Below, one piece after another: positions 62,761 through 64,000 of a stretch of DNA of 64,000 nucleotides. The notes under the pieces were generated by a model. It had not been told where the DNA came from. It searched no databases and was given only the letters and a program-made list of their open reading frames with translations. Source of the DNA: Fasciolopsis buskii (lineage: Eukaryota; Platyhelminthes; Trematoda; Plagiorchiida; Fasciolidae); NCBI GenBank assembly GCA_008360955.1, contig LUCM01002927.1, forward strand, positions 124,001 to 188,000, written 5' to 3'. A program made the translations under genes and the position numbers. The first letter of the stretch is position 1, and each line of letters begins with the position of its first letter.

Positions 62761-62940
62761 CCTAAACGGTAGCGTTATGGCTAAGGGCACTAAATTCAAA
62801 ATCCTTCGTTCCGGGTTCGCGTTCCAGTTTGGGCGCGGTGGATACGCACTGCCGATGATTCTTAACGAGGATTAACCAGCTGGTCTCCTAACGGTGCGTT
62901 GAGCGATGATATCACACGGCGAATTATTTCATGATTTATA
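62761..62940 (+). mobile_element. SINE-2 copy, near full length
   Basis: The A box is in GGTAGCGTTATGGCTAAGGG, and the B box in CCGGGTTCGCGTTCCAG, followed by TTTGGGCGCGGTGG and GCACTGCCGATGATTCTTAAC. It continues GAGGATTAACCAGCTGG and TTGAGCGATGATATCACACG, and ends GAATTATTTCATG. Head, middle and 3' end are all present, making this the reference copy for SINE-2 in this window. Confidence 0.78.
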
Positions 62941-64000
62941 AAGTATTCATTTGGTGATTTTTTAACCTCAAAATTATTGCCTGTCTACTGATTCTTCATC
63001 AGGAATCATCCGCGACTCGTGTTCGTTGCCTAGATCCTGCATTGAATGTGAAATGGTCTGTGGTTGGCATAATTCAGCAACAGATTGGAATGTCGTACGA
63101 TGCGGTGTTTTTGCGGTTAATTAAACGAAGTATAGACAGTGATATTTGACCCACAGTTGTAAGTTTCCGATTCGCGTCGTATTCCAGTCGCGGTGACTAG
63201 GCATGACCGATGGTGAGTTCGAACAAGCTCGCTGATACAGCTTTACGGCGAGGAATATCACGGCATGCATCTATGAATTGGACACTGATGCCCCGTAATG
63301 AGCTGTTTGATAAATCTCCGTATGTTTTGTTTTCATTACAGCCTCACAACTTTGCAAAGTGGCGGTAACAGAGCAAATGTGGATATTTTCCGATTGAATG
63401 TGCAGTTCACCTCTATTAAATATCCACCTTATTCCGGTTTGCAAAGCCCACGTACCATGAAGGGAAGCTTTTTAGTATGCTTACTGGTAAGTATGATTCT
63501 GGTAAGTTTACGTACAAGTCACGTGACACTGTCCGGTACAGCTTTGCACTGACCTGCGTACACAAGTAATCAATGAGGACCGTGGTGACAAGCGGTCATG
63601 AAGTCTAAACATTCCTCAAATGCCATTTGATGAAATGTGTTCCATCAATTGGGATTTCTCTAATTTTGTATGTAAACCCGTGAGCTGTAAATACAACTTG
63701 AATGTGTTTCCCTTCCGTTGTGGTCTTTCCGTTTTGTTCGTTTGCATAGCTCGGGTTGGAGCCAATTCATTGCATGGTAGTAGCCCATATCCGTTCGTTT
63801 CCGTGGCTGATCGGATTCTTTGAAGTAATTTCAAGTCCGAATACAGTGACATGGCAAACTTTGTATCCCCATTAATTGGTTTGTGCTGACGATATCATAA
63901 GAAATTTGACCGTACAGAAAATAAAACAGATTATGAGGTAGGATAAATTCAAAAATGTGACATGTATTGGACTTGCGCGAGAGATTCGCTCCCATGCATG
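62941..64000. other. sequence to window end; weak SINE-2 trace and one candidate exon
   Basis: A weak SINE-2-like stretch lies at about 63140-63265 (GATTCGCGTCGTATTCCAG, CCGATGG). A candidate first exon is listed at 63457-63535. Opposing frames at 63.6-63.85 kb are not recognised. Confidence 0.3.
63457..63535 (+). CDS. candidate first exon encoding a signal peptide
   Basis: ATG at 63457-63459 starts MKGSFLVCLLVSMILVSLRT, a basic residue followed by a hydrophobic core typical of a secretory signal. Three donor-like sites follow: CTG|GTAAGT at 63487, CTG|GTAAGT at 63502, and TCCG|GTACAG at 63536. The last one ends in Ser-Gly in phase 1, the same ending and phase as the candidate exon at 38287-38356. 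Any downstream exons would lie beyond the window. Chance cannot be excluded. Confidence 0.22.

Noticed and set aside
1..64000. CRISPR arrays, bacterial operons, rRNA genes
   Set aside because: No regularly spaced repeats, no tightly packed long ORFs and no rRNA-like segments; the window is eukaryotic.

Overview
This window looks like non-coding-rich nuclear DNA from an invertebrate animal and is not bacterial. No open reading frame of convincing length exists outside retroelements. Gene-like pieces are short and flanked by splice-like signals. The recognisable content is tRNA-derived SINEs, a decayed non-LTR retrotransposon, microsatellites and three assembly gaps (19901-20665, 42722-42796, 56430-56454). 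The SINE family at 5501, 15807, 24661, 47227, 52294, 54562 and 61139 reminds me of repeats that give spurious 'hypothetical proteins' in liver-fluke (opisthorchiid trematode) genomes. A trematode is therefore my best guess; this rests on memory and not on a search.

Layout. 0-13 kb: mostly unique sequence with one intact SINE-1 (5.5 kb), a SINE-2 on the minus strand (7.7 kb) and two adjacent SINE-2 copies (11.3-11.9 kb). 13-30 kb: a dispersed LTR-like repeat at 13.1 kb recurs inverted at 29.6-30.1 kb. Between them lie the best-preserved SINE-1 (15.8 kb), a CR1-like LINE on the minus strand (19.2-21.0 kb) whose middle is lost in a 765-N gap, and a long (TA)n. 30-39 kb: nothing repetitive recognised; one candidate signal-peptide exon at 38.3 kb. 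39-44 kb: SINE-2 fragments, then a 1.3-kb duplicated block flanking a 75-N gap, each copy carrying a SINE-2 ending in a (CTA)n microsatellite. 44-56 kb: candidate exons, three SINE-1 copies and (TA)n repeats. 56-58.3 kb: CG-richer sequence holding a broken reading frame with two in-frame stops. 58-64 kb: a SINE-1, an inverted SINE-2 pair and candidate exons.

No gene can be named with confidence. I list a small set of candidate exons, chosen for an acceptor, branch-point or donor consensus next to an open frame. They are low-confidence leads, because random ORFs plus short splice motifs occur often in 64 kb. The well-supported part of this annotation is the repeat content, the duplication around the second gap, and the decayed reading frames.
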